Positions 43,917-52,773 of a DNA stretch of 64,000 bases are shown here, piece after piece. Position 1 is the stretch's first letter; each line of letters opens with the position of its first letter. This DNA comes from Pseudomonas sp. R4-35-07 (lineage in GTDB: Bacteria; Pseudomonadota; Gammaproteobacteria; Pseudomonadales; Pseudomonadaceae). A program made the position numbers and the translations under genes. Under the pieces are notes generated by a model that was not told where the DNA came from, searched no databases, and was given only the letters and a program-made list of their open reading frames with translations. The DNA lies in assembly GCF_003852235.1 (NCBI RefSeq), contig NZ_CP027732.1, positions 1,798,001 through 1,862,000 of the forward strand. The letters run 5' to 3'.

Positions 43917-44153
43917 ATGCTTCCTGAATGCCAGCTGTTCGGCACCCTGGGTTGCCATTTGTGTGAAATTGCCGAAGCCGAAATCATGCCGCTCGTCGAA
44001 CACGGGTTGCTCGTGGAGCTGGTGGATATCACTGATCCCGACGACTTGACCGAGGTCTACGGCCTGCGGATTCCGGTGCTTAGACGGGTGGACACCGGGG
44101 CTGAACTGGATTGGCCGTTCGACGCCGAGCAGGTGGTCGCTTTCCTGCGCTGA
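43917..44153 (+). CDS. Glutaredoxin family protein
   Basis: This 78-residue protein has a compact thioredoxin fold of the DUF836 kind. The redox motif is LGCHLCEIAEAE (CxxC at about residues 13-16), with the cis-proline segment YGLRIPVL. It is soluble and cytoplasmic. A partner is not evident from the neighbourhood. Confidence 0.9.
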   Translation: MLPECQLFGTLGCHLCEIAEAEIMPLVEHGLLVELVDITDPDDLTEVYGLRIPVLRRVDTGAELDWPFDAEQVVAFLR

Positions 44154-44226
44154 TGTTTAGGCCATGGCGGGGTTTCCAATATTACGTTACTGTATGTTTG
44201 TACAGCGATGAATAGAGGGAACGCCC

Positions 44227-44562
44227 GTGGTGAATGTCGAACAACTGAAAAGCAGCGTCAATCGCATGTCCGCCGACGTCGTGCGCGATGCGGTGAGCGA
44301 GCTGCGCCTCGATGGCCTGGTCACGGAAGGCAAGACGCCCTTCAACAAAGTGCATTTCAATACCTGCTTTGCGGAAATCGAGGCGCTGTTCCAGCGTGCC
44401 GGTTATCACAAGCAGTTGGACGTGGTGGGTTACCAGGGCTTGCTCTACGCCCTGTACGATCCGGGCCGTTGGGAGGCCGTCGACGTGCTGCGCTGGCTCA
44501 AGGAGTTTACCGAGGCGGCGAGCGCTTCGAAGGTTTTGCGCGCGCAATTGGTCAAGGCCTGA
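44227..44562 (+). CDS. Conserved hypothetical protein
   Basis: This 111-residue soluble protein is not recognised. It is rich in charged helices, for example LKSSVNRMSADVVRDAVSEL and WEAVDVLRWLKEFTEAASAS, with a central GYHKQLDVVGYQGLLYALYD. The start is one of two adjacent GTG codons after GAGGGA. It stands alone between the glutaredoxin-like and pseudouridine synthase genes. Confidence 0.75.
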   Translation: MVNVEQLKSSVNRMSADVVRDAVSELRLDGLVTEGKTPFNKVHFNTCFAEIEALFQRAGYHKQLDVVGYQGLLYALYDPGRWEAVDVLRWLKEFTEAASASKVLRAQLVKA

Positions 44563-44637
44563 GATCTCTCCTAGGCTCCATCCCGCGCCATGCGGGATAA
44601 TGCCCGCCTGTTTTTATTCCAGGCTTTGAGCATCTGC

Positions 44638-45528
44638 ATGTCCACTTCCGGTTTTTCCCCGTCCCAGCACCAAGCCAGCACCTTGTACCTGCCGCCTGGC
44701 CCGTGGGCAACGGTGTTCGATTGCCTGTGCGATCATTTCCCGGCAATCGCCCGTCAACACTGGCTGGACCGCATTGCCCGTGGCCGGGTGCTGGATATCA
44801 ACGGTCACCCCATCCGCCTGGATCTGGCGTACAAGGAAGGTCTGTGCATTTATTACTTTCGCGAAGTGCCTAACGAGAAAGTGATCCCGGTACAGGAAAC
44901 CATCCTGTACGCCGATGAACACTTGGTGGTGGCCGACAAACCGCATTTTCTGCCGGTGACCCCCGCCGGCGAGTACGTCGAACAGACGCTGTTGCGCCGT
45001 TTGATCCGGCGTCTGGACAATCCCGCCCTGGTGCCCCTGCATCGCATCGACCGGCATACCGCAGGGCTGGTGCTGTTCTCGGCCAATCCCGACAGCCGCG
45101 CGGCCTATCAGCAGCTGTTTCCCACGCGGCGTATTGATAAATTCTACGAAGCCATTGCTCCGGCGTTACCTGGCCTGACCTTCCCGCTGGTGCACAAGAG
45201 CCGGCTGGTGGATGGCGAACCGTTCTTCCGCATGCAGCAAGGCCCCGGTGCCAGCAATACCGAAACGGCGGTGGAAGTGCGCGAGAAACACGGCGATTTA
45301 TGGCGCTATGGCCTGTTCCCGGTCACCGGCAAGAAGCACCAGTTGCGCGTCCACATGACTGCGCTCGGGGCGAGCATCTGCAATGACCCGTTCTATCCCA
45401 ACGTAATCAAGGACGCGGTGGACGACTACGCCAACCCGCTCAAGTTGCTGGCCCAGGGCGTACGTTTCATCGACCCGGTCAGCGGCCAGCAACGCACCTT
45501 TCGCAGCGAAATCACCCTGGACTGGTAA
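44638..45528 (+). CDS. RluA-family RNA pseudouridine synthase
   Basis: This 296-residue enzyme converts uridine to pseudouridine in RNA. The catalytic aspartate lies in the motif LHRIDRHTAGLVLF, and the family segments LVVADKPHFLPVTP and GKKHQLRVHMTALG are present. The N-terminal region (about 1-90) may hold a partial S4-like fold. The target (rRNA or tRNA) cannot be told from sequence. The ATG giving MSTSGFSP was chosen over one 16 codons upstream. Confidence 0.92.
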   Translation: MSTSGFSPSQHQASTLYLPPGPWATVFDCLCDHFPAIARQHWLDRIARGRVLDINGHPIRLDLAYKEGLCIYYFREVPNEKVIPVQETILYADEHLVVADKPHFLPVTPAGEYVEQTLLRRLIRRLDNPALVPLHRIDRHTAGLVLFSANPDSRAAYQQLFPTRRIDKFYEAIAPALPGLTFPLVHKSRLVDGEPFFRMQQGPGASNTETAVEVREKHGDLWRYGLFPVTGKKHQLRVHMTALGASICNDPFYPNVIKDAVDDYANPLKLLAQGVRFIDPVSGQQRTFRSEITLDW

Positions 45529-45538
45529 ACGCCAGAAA

Positions 45539-45569
45539 CAACAAGGCCCGCGCGAGGCGGGCCTTGTGT
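45539..45569. terminator. Hairpin terminator between converging genes
   Basis: CAAGGCCCGC and GCGGGCCTTG form a perfect 10-bp stem around GCGAG. There is little T run (TTGTGTG), so it may be a weak bidirectional terminator for the pseudouridine synthase and lipoprotein genes. Confidence 0.75.
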
Positions 45570-45581
45570 GCAAGCGATGGC

Positions 45582-45803
45582 TTACAGGTCTTTAACGGTA
45601 CGAACCTGATCTTTGTTGATACGGGTGTGTTTGCCGTCCAACTGTTCGAATTCGTAGAAGCCCGAATCTTCATCGAATTTCGGGGTGTCGACGGCCTGGA
45701 TTTCGCGACCGTCATTCAGGGTGATCACTGTTGGCGAAGCGCAACCGGCGAGGGTGGCGAGGCCCAGTGCAAGCATGAGAGCGGCGATGGTCCGTTGAGT
45801 CAT
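45582..45803 (-). CDS. YgdI/YgdR family small lipoprotein
   Basis: This 73-residue lipoprotein has a signal peptide and the lipobox LAGC (Cys at about 21). The mature part is the DUF903 SH3-like domain: SPTVITLNDGREIQAVDTPKFDEDSGFYEFEQLDGK. Members sit in the envelope and have unknown function. It is downstream of mobA on the same strand. Confidence 0.92.
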   Translation of the reverse strand: MTQRTIAALMLALGLATLAGCASPTVITLNDGREIQAVDTPKFDEDSGFYEFEQLDGKHTRINKDQVRTVKDL

Positions 45804-45882
45804 GAGTGTGTCTCCGAGAGAATACTTTTGAAATGCTGACCTTGTGACGTGTGCAACGCCGGCAAAGTTCCTGATGCAAGGC

Positions 45883-46485
45883 TCATTCTGACACGCCAGC
45901 CTGTGGGTGCAACAGCTCGGGGGTATTAAGATTGGCCAGGCGCGGGTCATCGGTGGCGCATTCGAGCGCCACGCCACCCAGTTGCAGAAAAATTTTCCGC
46001 GGGCTGCGTTCGCCCGCTTGCCAGGCTCGTTCCACTTGTTCTTTCAGGGCGGTGGGGAGGATGCAGAGCAAGGGTTCCCAGAACTCGCCGTGGCGAATCA
46101 TCACCGGAACCTGCTGGTTGCAGTGCGCTGTGGCGCGCAAGTCGGCCAGCAGTCGCGCATCGATGTGCGGCACATCGCAGGGCAGGATCAGCAGATGCCC
46201 ATGGCGTGCGGCGAACAGTCCCGCGCGGATGCCGGCAAGTGGCCCGGGAAAGTCCGGGCTATCGTCGCTCACCAGTTGGTCGGCATAGGGCGCATACCGC
46301 GCGTGGTTGCGATTGCACGAGATGATCAGGTCGTCCGTCAGCGGCCGCGCCAGGCGTTGCAGGTGCGCAATCAGGGGCTCGCCGCGCCATTCCAGCAGCC
46401 CCTTGTCCTGGCCGCCCATGCGTTGGCCACGCCCACCGGCCAACAATAAAATCGAGCAAGGCAGGGGTGAAGATTCAACAGACAT
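45883..46485 (-). CDS. mobA: Molybdenum cofactor guanylyltransferase
   Basis: This 200-residue enzyme transfers GMP to molybdopterin to form the guanine dinucleotide cofactor. The nucleotide-binding loop is [21 protein letters not shown] (about residues 13-33), and further motifs are [13 protein letters not shown] and [11 protein letters not shown] with the metal-binding Asp. It is divergent from moaB across 76 bases, so three Mo-cofactor genes cluster here. Confidence 0.95.
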   Translation of the reverse strand: MSVESSPLPCSILLLAGGRGQRMGGQDKGLLEWRGEPLIAHLQRLARPLTDDLIISCNRNHARYAPYADQLVSDDSPDFPGPLAGIRAGLFAARHGHLLILPCDVPHIDARLLADLRATAHCNQQVPVMIRHGEFWEPLLCILPTALKEQVERAWQAGERSPRKIFLQLGGVALECATDDPRLANLNTPELLHPQAGVSE

Positions 46486-46561
46486 GGCGGTTCCGCTGCG
46501 GCATGGAAATAGGGGCCTGTGATATAACATCGGGCTGTTCCTTCGACAACCGGACCGTGCC

Positions 46562-47101
46562 ATGAACGCCAAGGCCGATGCGCCCTTCGTACCCCTGAAT
46601 ATCGCTGTATTGACCGTCAGCGACACCCGTACCCTGGACACCGACACGTCGGGCCAGGTCTTCGTCGACCGCCTGACCGCCGCCGGCCACACCCTGGCCG
46701 AACGGGTGCTGCTCAAGGACGACCTCTACAAAATTCGCGCCCAGGTTGCCCATTGGATCGCTGAGGACGTGGTGCAGGTCGTGCTGATCACCGGCGGCAC
46801 CGGCTTCACTGGCCGCGACAGCACGCCCGAAGCGGTGAGCTGCCTGTTGGACAAGCAGGTCGATGGTTTCGGCGAGCTGTTTCGCCAGATATCTGTAGCC
46901 GACATCGGCACGTCCACGGTTCAGTCCCGCGCCTTGGCCGGCCTGGCCAATGGCACCCTGGTGTGCTGCCTGCCGGGTTCCACCAATGCGGTGCGCACCG
47001 GTTGGGACGGCATCCTGGCGGAACAGCTGGATAACCGTCATCGGCCGTGCAACTTCGTCCCCCATCTGAAACAGGCCGAGCCTTGTGAATCGCGTGGATA
47101 A
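46562..47101 (+). CDS. moaB: Molybdenum cofactor biosynthesis protein B
   Basis: This 179-residue MogA/MoaB-fold protein adenylylates molybdopterin or acts in that step. Motifs: [16 protein letters not shown] at the N-terminus, [20 protein letters not shown] (the GGTG loop), and [16 protein letters not shown]. The stop overlaps the proposed moeA GTG start by 17 bases, which suggests a moaB-moeA operon. Confidence 0.95.
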   Translation: MNAKADAPFVPLNIAVLTVSDTRTLDTDTSGQVFVDRLTAAGHTLAERVLLKDDLYKIRAQVAHWIAEDVVQVVLITGGTGFTGRDSTPEAVSCLLDKQVDGFGELFRQISVADIGTSTVQSRALAGLANGTLVCCLPGSTNAVRTGWDGILAEQLDNRHRPCNFVPHLKQAEPCESRG

Positions 47102-48311
47102 GCCCGGCAAGTCCGGTGCCTTGATGCCGGTGGAAGTGGCCTTGCAGCGTTTATTAGACATGGCCGACGCGTCGCCGATCCGCGAGCACGAAAGCATGCG
47201 CCTGGCCGAGTGCGATGGCCGCGTATTAGCGCAAGACCTGGTCTCCACCCTCGACCTGCCGCCCTGGCCCAACAGCGCCATGGACGGCTACGCGCTGCGA
47301 GTGGCGGATTGGGCCGGCGAACCCTTGCCGGTCAGCCAGCGCATTTTCGCCGGCAATGCGCCAGAGCCTCTGGCGGCCGGCACCTGCGCGCGCATCTTTA
47401 CCGGCGCGCCGGTGCCCCAGGGTGCGGACTGCGTGGAAATGCAGGAAAACGCGACCCTTCACAGCGATGAGCGCGTGAGCTTCAGCGAGCCACTGCAAGC
47501 GGGCCAGAACATCCGCCCACAAGGCCAGGAAACCACGGTCGGCGAGTTGGTGTTGCCCGCGGGCACGCGCCTGGGCCCGATCGAGTTGGGCCTGGCCGCT
47601 TCGCTTGGGCGCGATCGCCTGGACGTGGTGCGCCGGGTGCGGGTGGCCGTGCTGTCGACCGGCGATGAGCTGATCGAGCCCGGTTTGCCGCTGGGGCCAG
47701 GCCAGATCTACAACAGTAACCGCCGCGTGCTGTGCAGTTGGCTGACGCGAATGGGCTGTGAAGTGATCGATGCCGGCATCTTGCCGGACGACCTGGAACA
47801 GACGCGCACGCGATTGGCTGGCGTGGGCGGCGTCGACTTGATCCTGTCCACTGGCGGTGTGTCGGTGGGTGAGGCGGATTTCCTCGGCATTGCCCTGCGT
47901 GAAGAGGGCGAGCTGGCGCTATGGAAATTGGCGATCAAACCGGGCAAGCCGCTGACCTTCGGGCATTTTCGTGGCGTGCCGGTGATCGGCCTGCCGGGTA
48001 ACCCCGCGTCGACCCTGGTGACGTTCGCCCTGTTGGCGCGGCCTTACCTGCTGCGCCGCCAAGGTGTGCAAGACGTTGCACCGCTACGTTTCAATGTGCC
48101 GGTGGGGTTCGTATGGCCCAAGCCAGGCAACCGCCGTGAGTATCTGCGCGGGCGTATCGAGCAGGGCCAAGCGGTCATCTACGGCAACCAGAGTTCCGGC
48201 GTATTGCGCAGTGCAGCGTGGGCGCAAGGGTTGGTGGAGGTGCTGGAAGGGACGACCTTGGCGGTTGGCGATCAGGTCAACTTCATTCCGCTGAGTGACG
48301 TCCTGAATTGA
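47085..48311 (+). CDS. moeA: Molybdopterin molybdenumtransferase MoeA
   Basis: This protein of up to 408 residues inserts molybdenum into adenylylated molybdopterin. Motifs: LPPWPNSAMDGYAL, RIFTGAPVPQGADCVEMQE, VLSTGDEL, the MPT-binding LILSTGGVSVGEADFL and IGLPGNPASTLVTF. A C-terminal MoeA domain IV follows. The start is either the GTG used here or an ATG at 47124 (MPVEVALQ), which also fits the family. Confidence 0.95.
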   Translation: MNRVDKPGKSGALMPVEVALQRLLDMADASPIREHESMRLAECDGRVLAQDLVSTLDLPPWPNSAMDGYALRVADWAGEPLPVSQRIFAGNAPEPLAAGTCARIFTGAPVPQGADCVEMQENATLHSDERVSFSEPLQAGQNIRPQGQETTVGELVLPAGTRLGPIELGLAASLGRDRLDVVRRVRVAVLSTGDELIEPGLPLGPGQIYNSNRRVLCSWLTRMGCEVIDAGILPDDLEQTRTRLAGVGGVDLILSTGGVSVGEADFLGIALREEGELALWKLAIKPGKPLTFGHFRGVPVIGLPGNPASTLVTFALLARPYLLRRQGVQDVAPLRFNVPVGFVWPKPGNRREYLRGRIEQGQAVIYGNQSSGVLRSAAWAQGLVEVLEGTTLAVGDQVNFIPLSDVLN

Positions 48312-48450
48312 GACCCGAGCTGAAAATCGCTCACCCTGTTTCGACGCAGCAAAAATTTGAACCGCCCGTGAATGCGCTTACCTAATGATTAGCTTGTGAC
48401 GAATCGCACAGGCAATTTGCCAATATCGGCATATCCGAGAGGTGGGCAAC

Positions 48451-48711
48451 GTGGCTAAAGACGAGAAGAAAAGCAAAGGTGAAGGTTCGAAAGCCAGCAA
48501 GGAATTGAAAGACAAAAAGTCTTCACCGGCAAAAAAATCCGCGGCGGCATCGACTCTTTCAAAATCTTCGGAAAAGAAAGACAAGAAAAAAGATGCCGAA
48601 CCCAAGAAGCCCGTAAAAAAAGCTGATAGCAAGCCAGAAAAGGCGAAGAAGCCGGAGAAGGCAGAGAAGAAGTCAGAGAAAGCAGAAAAGCCGGCGAAAA
48701 AGAAAAAATGA
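48451..48711 (+). CDS. Lysine-rich H1-like protein
   Basis: This roughly 86-residue protein is almost entirely Lys, Ala, Ser, Glu and Pro, with KPEKAKKPEKAEKKSEKAEK-type repeats, and resembles the tails of histone-H1-like proteins such as AlgP. It has no fold-forming hydrophobic core and is probably disordered and nucleic-acid binding. The GTG has GAGAGG nine bases upstream; another GTG three codons earlier is possible. A-rich codon choice (AAA, GAA) makes its GC clearly lower than its neighbours. Confidence 0.8.
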   Translation: MAKDEKKSKGEGSKASKELKDKKSSPAKKSAAASTLSKSSEKKDKKKDAEPKKPVKKADSKPEKAKKPEKAEKKSEKAEKPAKKKK

Positions 48712-48717
48712 TACCTG

Positions 48718-48736
48718 CTAGGGCCTTGCGCCCTAG
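48718..48736 (+). terminator. Hairpin after the lysine-rich gene
   Basis: CTAGGGC and GCCCTAG form a 7-bp stem around CTTGC six bases past the stop codon. It is followed by TTCTCC, not a T run, so termination is uncertain. Confidence 0.55.
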
Positions 48737-48877
48737 CTTCTCCACGCTCAGGGCCTTCGATTCCGGAGGCTCATCAACTTTGAACTAATCATAATGCCCG
48801 TCCCCCTAACGCTGTGCAGATAATCCCTGGCTTGGGTCGATCCTGAGCTGATCAATGACACGCAAAGGTGGTGAATC

Positions 48878-49126
48878 ATGAAGAGTGAACAAGTAGAAGG
48901 TGTGGCTGAAAAACTCGCCGGCAAGGCACAAAGTGCGGTCGGAAAGTTGTTGGGTGATTCGAAGATCGAAGCAGAAGGTGCTGGACGACAAGCTGCCGGT
49001 CAGCTGACCCAGACCTATGGCGACGCACTGGACAGCGTATCTACATTCGTTAAAGAAAAACCAGTCGCCGCACTCGCGATTGGGGCGGTGGCCCTGCTGG
49101 TGCTCGACCGTCTGCTGCGCCGCTGA
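48878..49126 (+). CDS. CsbD-like stress protein with C-terminal membrane helix
   Basis: This 82-residue protein begins MKSEQVEGVAEKLAGKAQSAVGKLLGDS, the CsbD repeat, and continues with an amphipathic helix. It ends with KPVAALAIGAVALLVLDRLLRR, a membrane anchor like that of YqjD proteins. The combination suggests a membrane-associated stress protein, similar in plan to the DUF883 protein at 41981. The ribosome-binding site AGGTGG lies upstream. Confidence 0.85.
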   Translation: MKSEQVEGVAEKLAGKAQSAVGKLLGDSKIEAEGAGRQAAGQLTQTYGDALDSVSTFVKEKPVAALAIGAVALLVLDRLLRR

Positions 49127-49222
49127 GGTTTATCGGCTGGGTCCGATAGCGGAGGTTCAGGTGACTGATACACCGCTATCGGGGCAAGCCTCAACGCCGA
49201 TCAGTTAAGCGAAAGGGACTCA

Positions 49223-49322
49223 TTGTAGGAGCGAGCTTGCTCGCGAAAAACGTCCAGGCAACGTGTTTATTCTGGATAAACGCGGGGGCTCTGAGTCTTT
49301 CGCGAGCAAGCTCGCTCCTACA
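49223..49322. repeat. REPIN, type GTAGGAGCGAGC
   Basis: TGTAGGAGCGAGCTTGCTCG and CGAGCAAGCTCGCTCCTACA are inverted arms about 55 bases apart. This is a second REP subtype. A decayed unit of the first subtype (AGCAAGCCCCCTCACACA) follows directly at about 49325-49342. Confidence 0.9.
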
Positions 49323-49368
49323 TAGCAAGCCCCCTCACACATTTGAATCGGTGTTGGCCTGGCTTTAT

Positions 49369-49698
49369 TCAGTAGTCGTCGCCGCGCTCCGTCACATCCC
49401 GCTCCACCGGCCCCGCGTTGGGGTCATAGCCCACCGGAAACTTGCCCTTCAGGGTCCAGGCAAACGCGATGATTTCGGCGATCGTGCGGTACAACTCTTC
49501 CGGAATACTGTCCCCCAGTTCCATGCGCGCCAGCAGCTTCACCAATTCGGCGTTTTCATAGATGGGCACTTCATTTTCCCGCGCCAGCTTGAGGATCGCT
49601 TCAGCCAGGGCCTCATCGCCCTTGGCGGTCAGGGTGGGGGCTTGCTGGCCGTCGTACTTGAGGGCGATCGCCTGGCGGGGCGGTGAGGGGTTCTTCAT
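49369..49698 (-). CDS. FlhB C-terminal-domain-like protein (FlhB2/FhlX type)
   Basis: This 109-residue protein corresponds to the cytoplasmic C-terminal domain of the flagellar export gate protein FlhB, without its membrane part. It starts KNPSPPRQAIALKYDGQQAPTLTAKG, aligned with the NPTHYAVALKYD...AP..VAKG segment that follows the FlhB autocleavage site. Here NPTH is replaced by NPSP. The rest (ENEVPIYENAELVKLLARMELGDSIPEELYRTIAEI) is well conserved. It overlaps the FliK-like gene end by four bases. Confidence 0.9.
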   Translation of the reverse strand: MKNPSPPRQAIALKYDGQQAPTLTAKGDEALAEAILKLARENEVPIYENAELVKLLARMELGDSIPEELYRTIAEIIAFAWTLKGKFPVGYDPNAGPVERDVTERGDDY

Positions 49699-51272
49699 GC
49701 GGTCTCATCCACCCAGCGTTGTTCCAGTCCGGTTTTAGGCCCGCGCGGCGGGGTGCCGAGGTGGCAATCCAGGTCGCCAACGTTAAGCCCGGACGCCACC
49801 AGGCGTTCGCGCAGGCTGCCCAGGTGGTTTTCGATCAGGCTGGCGGTAAAGGGCCGGGTCGCCCATAACTGGCTGGAGAGTTTGCCCTGAGTCAGCTGCG
49901 CTTGCACTTGCAACGGCCCCAACGGCTCCATATCGAACGCCAGTTCCACGCGCCAGAGCATCTGCTTGGGGTCTTTGCGCTCTTTGCGGTCGGGCTGCTC
50001 TTTATCCGCGGGCGGCTCCTCGCGCTGGAATTTCACCTGCAGCGGCACGATGTCCTGCAGGTTGCGCATGGGGATTTCCAGTTGCCAGGTGGTTTGCAGG
50101 CGGCCATCGGCGGTGGTGCCGGTCTGTTCCAGGCTCGACAGTTGGTGGCTCTGTAAGCGAGCGATCGCCCCGGCGGCCAGGCGCAGCAGGTTTTCCAGGT
50201 CGCCTTCGCCTTCCAGTTTGGCCATCAGCCGCTCGGGCAGTGGGAAACTCGCGGGCGTCTGACGCGCACTGACCTGACCGAGGGTGCCCAACGGGCTGCG
50301 CACAAAATTGGGCAATACCTGGGCCAACGTATTGGCGGCGAGGATGGCATTCAGATTGGTGCTGGCGGGCAGGGCAGGCAGTAGATCCGCGACCAGGCGC
50401 AGCAGCGCGCCCTTCATGTCCAGCGGTGGTATTTGCGGGTTCTGCCCGGCAAGCAGCTTCGCCTCCAGAAAGGCCCCGCTATTCTGCACCAGTTGCGCCA
50501 GCACCTTGGGATTGCTGACTTGTGCCAGGTCGGGGAGGGCCGCCAGTAAACGCTCGGCCGCCCCACGCAGGTCGGCGGAGGTGCTGTCGCCACGGGGCAG
50601 GTTTTGCAGGGCGGTAAACACCGCATCCAGCGAGCCTTGGCGACTTTGCTGGGTCGAGAGCTGCTGCGCCACAGCCAGTTGGTCCTTCAGCCCGCTCAGC
50701 GGCACAAAGCTCAGGGTCTGCGCGTCCTGCACCACCGCGCTGAGCAAGCTGCCAACCCTCAACGGCTGCGGGCTTTCCACGGTGAGGGTGGCAGTGGTCA
50801 TGGCGCTATTGAGCACGCTCACCAGCGAGCGATAGACCGCCGGCTGCGCGGTGCCCTGGGGCAGCATCTGGGTGGTCAGCACCTTGGCTTGCAGCAGCGT
50901 GCCCACCGGCATTTGGGTAGTGTCGATGCGGGTGAGGGCGGCGACATTGGCGCTCAACGCCTGCTGCAGCGAGAGGGTAAGGTTGCCCGCTGGCGTCTGG
51001 CCCACAGCCACGTTACTGCCCAACGGCAGCGGCTGGGTGCTGCTGGCCTGCACCAGGGTCTGGCGACCACCCTCAAGCGTCAACTTCAACAGTAACTGAA
51101 AAGCTTCGCCGCCTTGTTTAAGCGCGATGACCTCGGCGTTGACGGTTTTTCCAGGCGCGATCAAGCCGGTCTGCGGCTCCAGCAGCTTGAGCAACTCGCC
51201 GGCCGCAGGCAGCGGGGCGGGGCCTGAAGTCGCGGTTGGCGGCAGGGTAGGAAGGTTGATCTCACCGGTCAT
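49695..51272 (-). CDS. Flagellar hook-length control protein-like (FliK family)
   Basis: This 525-residue protein is low in complexity and rich in Gln, Leu and Ala in its first 350 residues. It ends in a FliK C-terminal (Flg_hook) domain: WQLEIPMRNLQDIVPLQVKF, LWRVELAFDMEPLGPLQVQAQL and LRERLVASGLNVGDLDCHLG. FliK measures hook length and interacts with FlhB-C; here it is coupled to an FlhB-C-like gene, away from any flagellar cluster. Two ATGs three codons apart can start it. Confidence 0.88.
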   Translation of the reverse strand: MTGEINLPTLPPTATSGPAPLPAAGELLKLLEPQTGLIAPGKTVNAEVIALKQGGEAFQLLLKLTLEGGRQTLVQASSTQPLPLGSNVAVGQTPAGNLTLSLQQALSANVAALTRIDTTQMPVGTLLQAKVLTTQMLPQGTAQPAVYRSLVSVLNSAMTTATLTVESPQPLRVGSLLSAVVQDAQTLSFVPLSGLKDQLAVAQQLSTQQSRQGSLDAVFTALQNLPRGDSTSADLRGAAERLLAALPDLAQVSNPKVLAQLVQNSGAFLEAKLLAGQNPQIPPLDMKGALLRLVADLLPALPASTNLNAILAANTLAQVLPNFVRSPLGTLGQVSARQTPASFPLPERLMAKLEGEGDLENLLRLAAGAIARLQSHQLSSLEQTGTTADGRLQTTWQLEIPMRNLQDIVPLQVKFQREEPPADKEQPDRKERKDPKQMLWRVELAFDMEPLGPLQVQAQLTQGKLSSQLWATRPFTASLIENHLGSLRERLVASGLNVGDLDCHLGTPPRGPKTGLEQRWVDETA

Positions 51273-51472
51273 CGTGCGCATCGTCTCTGGGGAAATTGCC
51301 CTCTTTAGAGTAGGGCATCGCATGTATAATGCCGCCCGTCTGCAACGAGAGCGGTAAAAACCTCACAACTATTTGATCCAGCTCTCTAAAATCGGTCGCC
51401 AAAGCCGTTATTGTGCATTTCTCTATAACGGCCGCTGCACCGCCGACTTGAACCGTAAAGGCCCGCGATCTC
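51273..51472 (+). promoter_or_regulatory. Divergent region with candidate ccm promoter
   Basis: A consensus TATAAT lies at 51325-51330 on the plus strand, with only a poor -35 (TCTTTA) at 17 bases. The remaining leader to ccmA is about 135 bases and contains a second AT-rich stretch (TTATTGTGCATTTCTCTATAAC, split around 51420). Which of the two drives ccmABCDEFGHI cannot be decided by eye. Confidence 0.45.
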
Positions 51473-52108
51473 TTGACCAGCCCTCTTCTTGAAGCCGTAG
51501 CGCTTGCCTGTGAACGCGACCTGCGCCTGCTGTTCGAACACCTCCAATTGCGCCTGGCGGGCGGCGACATGGTGCAAGTCAGTGGCCCCAACGGCAGTGG
51601 CAAGACCAGCCTGCTGCGCTTGCTGGCAGGGTTGATGCAACCGACGGCGGGTGAGGTTCGGCTTAACGACAAGCCCCTGCATGAACAGCGCACCGAGTTG
51701 GCCCGCAACCTGATCTGGATCGGCCACGCCGCCGGGATCAAGGACGTACTCACCGCAGAAGAAAACCTCAGTTGGCTCAGCGCCCTGCATCATCCCGCTG
51801 GCCGCGATGCAATCTGGCAGGCGCTGGCCGCTGTCGGTCTCAAGGGCTTCGAAGACGTGCCCTGTCACACCCTCTCCGCCGGCCAGCAGCGTCGTGTCGC
51901 GCTGGCGCGCCTGTACTTGCCGGGCCCGCCGCTGTGGATTCTCGACGAACCATTCACCGCCCTCGACAAACAAGGCGTGGCCCAATTGGAAGAACACCTG
52001 GCCCGGCATTGCGAGCAGGGCGGGTTGGTGGTGCTCACCACCCACCACACCCTGGCGCGCAGGCCCGCCGGTTACCGTGAACTGGATCTGGGGCGGTGGT
52101 CGGCATGA
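51473..52108 (+). CDS. ccmA: Haem exporter ATP-binding protein CcmA
   Basis: This 211-residue ATPase works with CcmB, CcmC and CcmD to release haem-loaded CcmE for cytochrome c maturation. Motifs: Walker [10 protein letters not shown] (about residues 39-47), signature [14 protein letters not shown], and Walker [17 protein letters not shown] codon is the most plausible start; no ATG or GTG precedes the conserved N-terminus. The end overlaps ccmB by four bases (ATGA). Confidence 0.95.
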   Translation: MTSPLLEAVALACERDLRLLFEHLQLRLAGGDMVQVSGPNGSGKTSLLRLLAGLMQPTAGEVRLNDKPLHEQRTELARNLIWIGHAAGIKDVLTAEENLSWLSALHHPAGRDAIWQALAAVGLKGFEDVPCHTLSAGQQRRVALARLYLPGPPLWILDEPFTALDKQGVAQLEEHLARHCEQGGLVVLTTHHTLARRPAGYRELDLGRWSA

Positions 52109-52773
52109 GCGTCTTTGCGCTGCTGGTCGCCCGCGAAGCACGCCTGTTGTGCCGTCGCCCGGCAGAGCTGGCCAACCCGCTGGTGTTCTTCGCCATCGTG
52201 GTTGCCTTGTTCCCCCTGGCGGTCGGTCCCGAGACTAAACTGTTGCAAACCTTGTCCCCGGGACTCGTGTGGGTAGCGGCGCTTTTATCCGTGCTGCTCT
52301 CGCTGGACGGGCTGTTTCGCAGTGATTTCGAAGACGGCTCCTTGGAGCAATGGGTCCTTTCGTCGCACCCTTTGCCCCTTCTGGTATTGGCCAAGGTACT
52401 GGCACACTGGGCCTTTTCCGGCCTCGCGCTGGTCTTGCTTTCGCCGCTGCTGGCGCTGATGCTGGGTTTGCCGGTTGAATGCTTGCCGGTGTTGCTCCTG
52501 TCCTTGTTACTCGGTACGCCAGTGCTCAGCCTGTTGGGGGCGGTGGGCGCAGCGTTGACCGTCGGGTTGAAGCGCGGTGGCCTGTTACTGGCCCTGCTGA
52601 TTCTGCCGTTGTACATCCCGGTTCTGATCCTCGGCAGCGGTGCTTTGCAGGCTGCGCTGATGGGCATGCCGGCGACCGGTTACCTCCTGTGGCTTGGCAG
52701 CCTGGCCGCCCTGGCGGTAACCCTGACACCCTTTGCCATAGCGGCCGGCCTGAAGATCAGCGTCGGCGAATAA
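52105..52773 (+). CDS. ccmB: Haem exporter permease CcmB
   Basis: This 222-residue inner-membrane protein has six helices. The family pattern [16 protein letters not shown] after the second helix and [13 protein letters not shown] in the fifth are visible. It partners CcmA. An 84-base gap with two hairpins separates it from ccmC, the only substantial gap in the operon. Confidence 0.95.
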   Translation: MSVFALLVAREARLLCRRPAELANPLVFFAIVVALFPLAVGPETKLLQTLSPGLVWVAALLSVLLSLDGLFRSDFEDGSLEQWVLSSHPLPLLVLAKVLAHWAFSGLALVLLSPLLALMLGLPVECLPVLLLSLLLGTPVLSLLGAVGAALTVGLKRGGLLLALLILPLYIPVLILGSGALQAALMGMPATGYLLWLGSLAALAVTLTPFAIAAGLKISVGE

